Source of the DNA: Dichotomocladium elegans
Taxonomy: Eukaryota > Mucoromycota > Mucoromycetes > Mucorales > Lichtheimiaceae
NCBI GenBank assembly: GCA_025716815.1
Contig: JAIXMN010000006.1
Span: 744,001 to 808,000 of the forward strand
Reading direction: 5' to 3'
Length of the DNA: 64,000 nucleotides
Both the position numbers and the translations under genes were made by a program. A model generated the notes under the pieces. The model searched no databases. It was not told the DNA's origin and saw nothing but the letters and a program-made list of their open reading frames with translations. Below, piece after piece: positions 63,720 to 64,000 of the stretch; within the stretch, counting starts at the first letter, position 1, and every line of letters begins with the position of its first letter.

Positions 63720-64000
63720 CGATAGCATGGGCATCATTCTTTTGAAGTAGGAGAGCCCATAGGTGCTGTTGCTTCCCGCATGGGATGGAGTTGACGCCAG
63801 CGTCAAGGTTCTGTGCGGGGAAACTGAGGATGGCAGAATGAATGATTGGTCGGATGACAATGTATAGATAGCACAAGAGAGAAAAGGCTGGTTGTAGAGG
63901 GAAATAGCTGGTACGGTGAGCACAGCGCTTAAGATGAGGAAGTGAAAAAAAAGAACTATGGCCACCGCTTGTAAAGACGTGGAATCTGACGGACAAGTTC

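Overview
This is a stretch of nuclear DNA from a filamentous fungus, most probably an early-diverging one of Mucoromycota (Mucorales-like) type. The evidence is its gene content: a vacuolar proteinase A, a sterol-sensing HMG-CoA reductase, a Mediator MED13, an Ssk2/Wis4-type MAPKKK, an Atf1-type bZIP, an H2A ending in SQEL, and many short introns with TACTAAC/CTAAC-like branch sites. No marker in the window fixes the genus. There are no rRNA or tRNA genes, no CRISPR array and no clearly intact transposon. Most genes are split, so exons were joined by reading frame, splice signals and family conservation. For every complete multi-exon model the exon lengths sum to a multiple of three.

Layout. 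0-6 kb: 5' part of a macro-domain gene, PEP4-type aspartic protease, ribosomal protein eL6 and a globin-like gene, all on the minus strand. 6-14 kb: HMG-CoA reductase (minus) with a sterol-element-like site upstream, then a gene-poor gap. 13.8-16.8 kb: the four core histones as two divergent pairs, H2B/H2A and H3/H4. 17-23 kb: MED13 (minus). 25.8-28.6 kb: a disordered hypothetical protein and a TMEM164-family membrane protein (plus). 28.7-30.1 kb: an aldo/keto reductase (minus). 31.5-39.2 kb: an Snt1/NCoR-like protein with three SANT domains and an AVT1-like amino-acid transporter (plus). 39.4-40.9 kb: a small hypothetical ORF and PHF5A/Rds3 (plus). 41.6-48.1 kb: an Atf1-like bZIP and the Ssk2-like MAPKKK as minus-strand neighbours. 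49.5-52.3 kb: a mucin-like membrane sensor and a small membrane protein. 54.1-56.1 kb: a Sel1-repeat protein. 57.9-59.8 kb: an RBMS-like RNA-binding protein. 61.3-63.7 kb: a 13-exon sugar transporter.

Most neighbours are unrelated housekeeping genes. Two groupings look meaningful: the histone quartet, and the adjacency of the Ssk2-type kinase with an Atf1-type factor, which act at the top and bottom of the same stress MAPK pathway in fission yeast.

The main unusual signal concerns splicing. Ten of about 69 modelled introns need a GC-AG rather than GT-AG boundary to keep a conserved protein in frame. Several genes also have very small exons, including a 5-nt exon encoding the Phe-Gly of the sugar-transporter GGFLFGY motif. 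PHF5A, a U2 snRNP subunit, has Asp at position 26, where its homologues have the Cys that covalent splicing inhibitors target.
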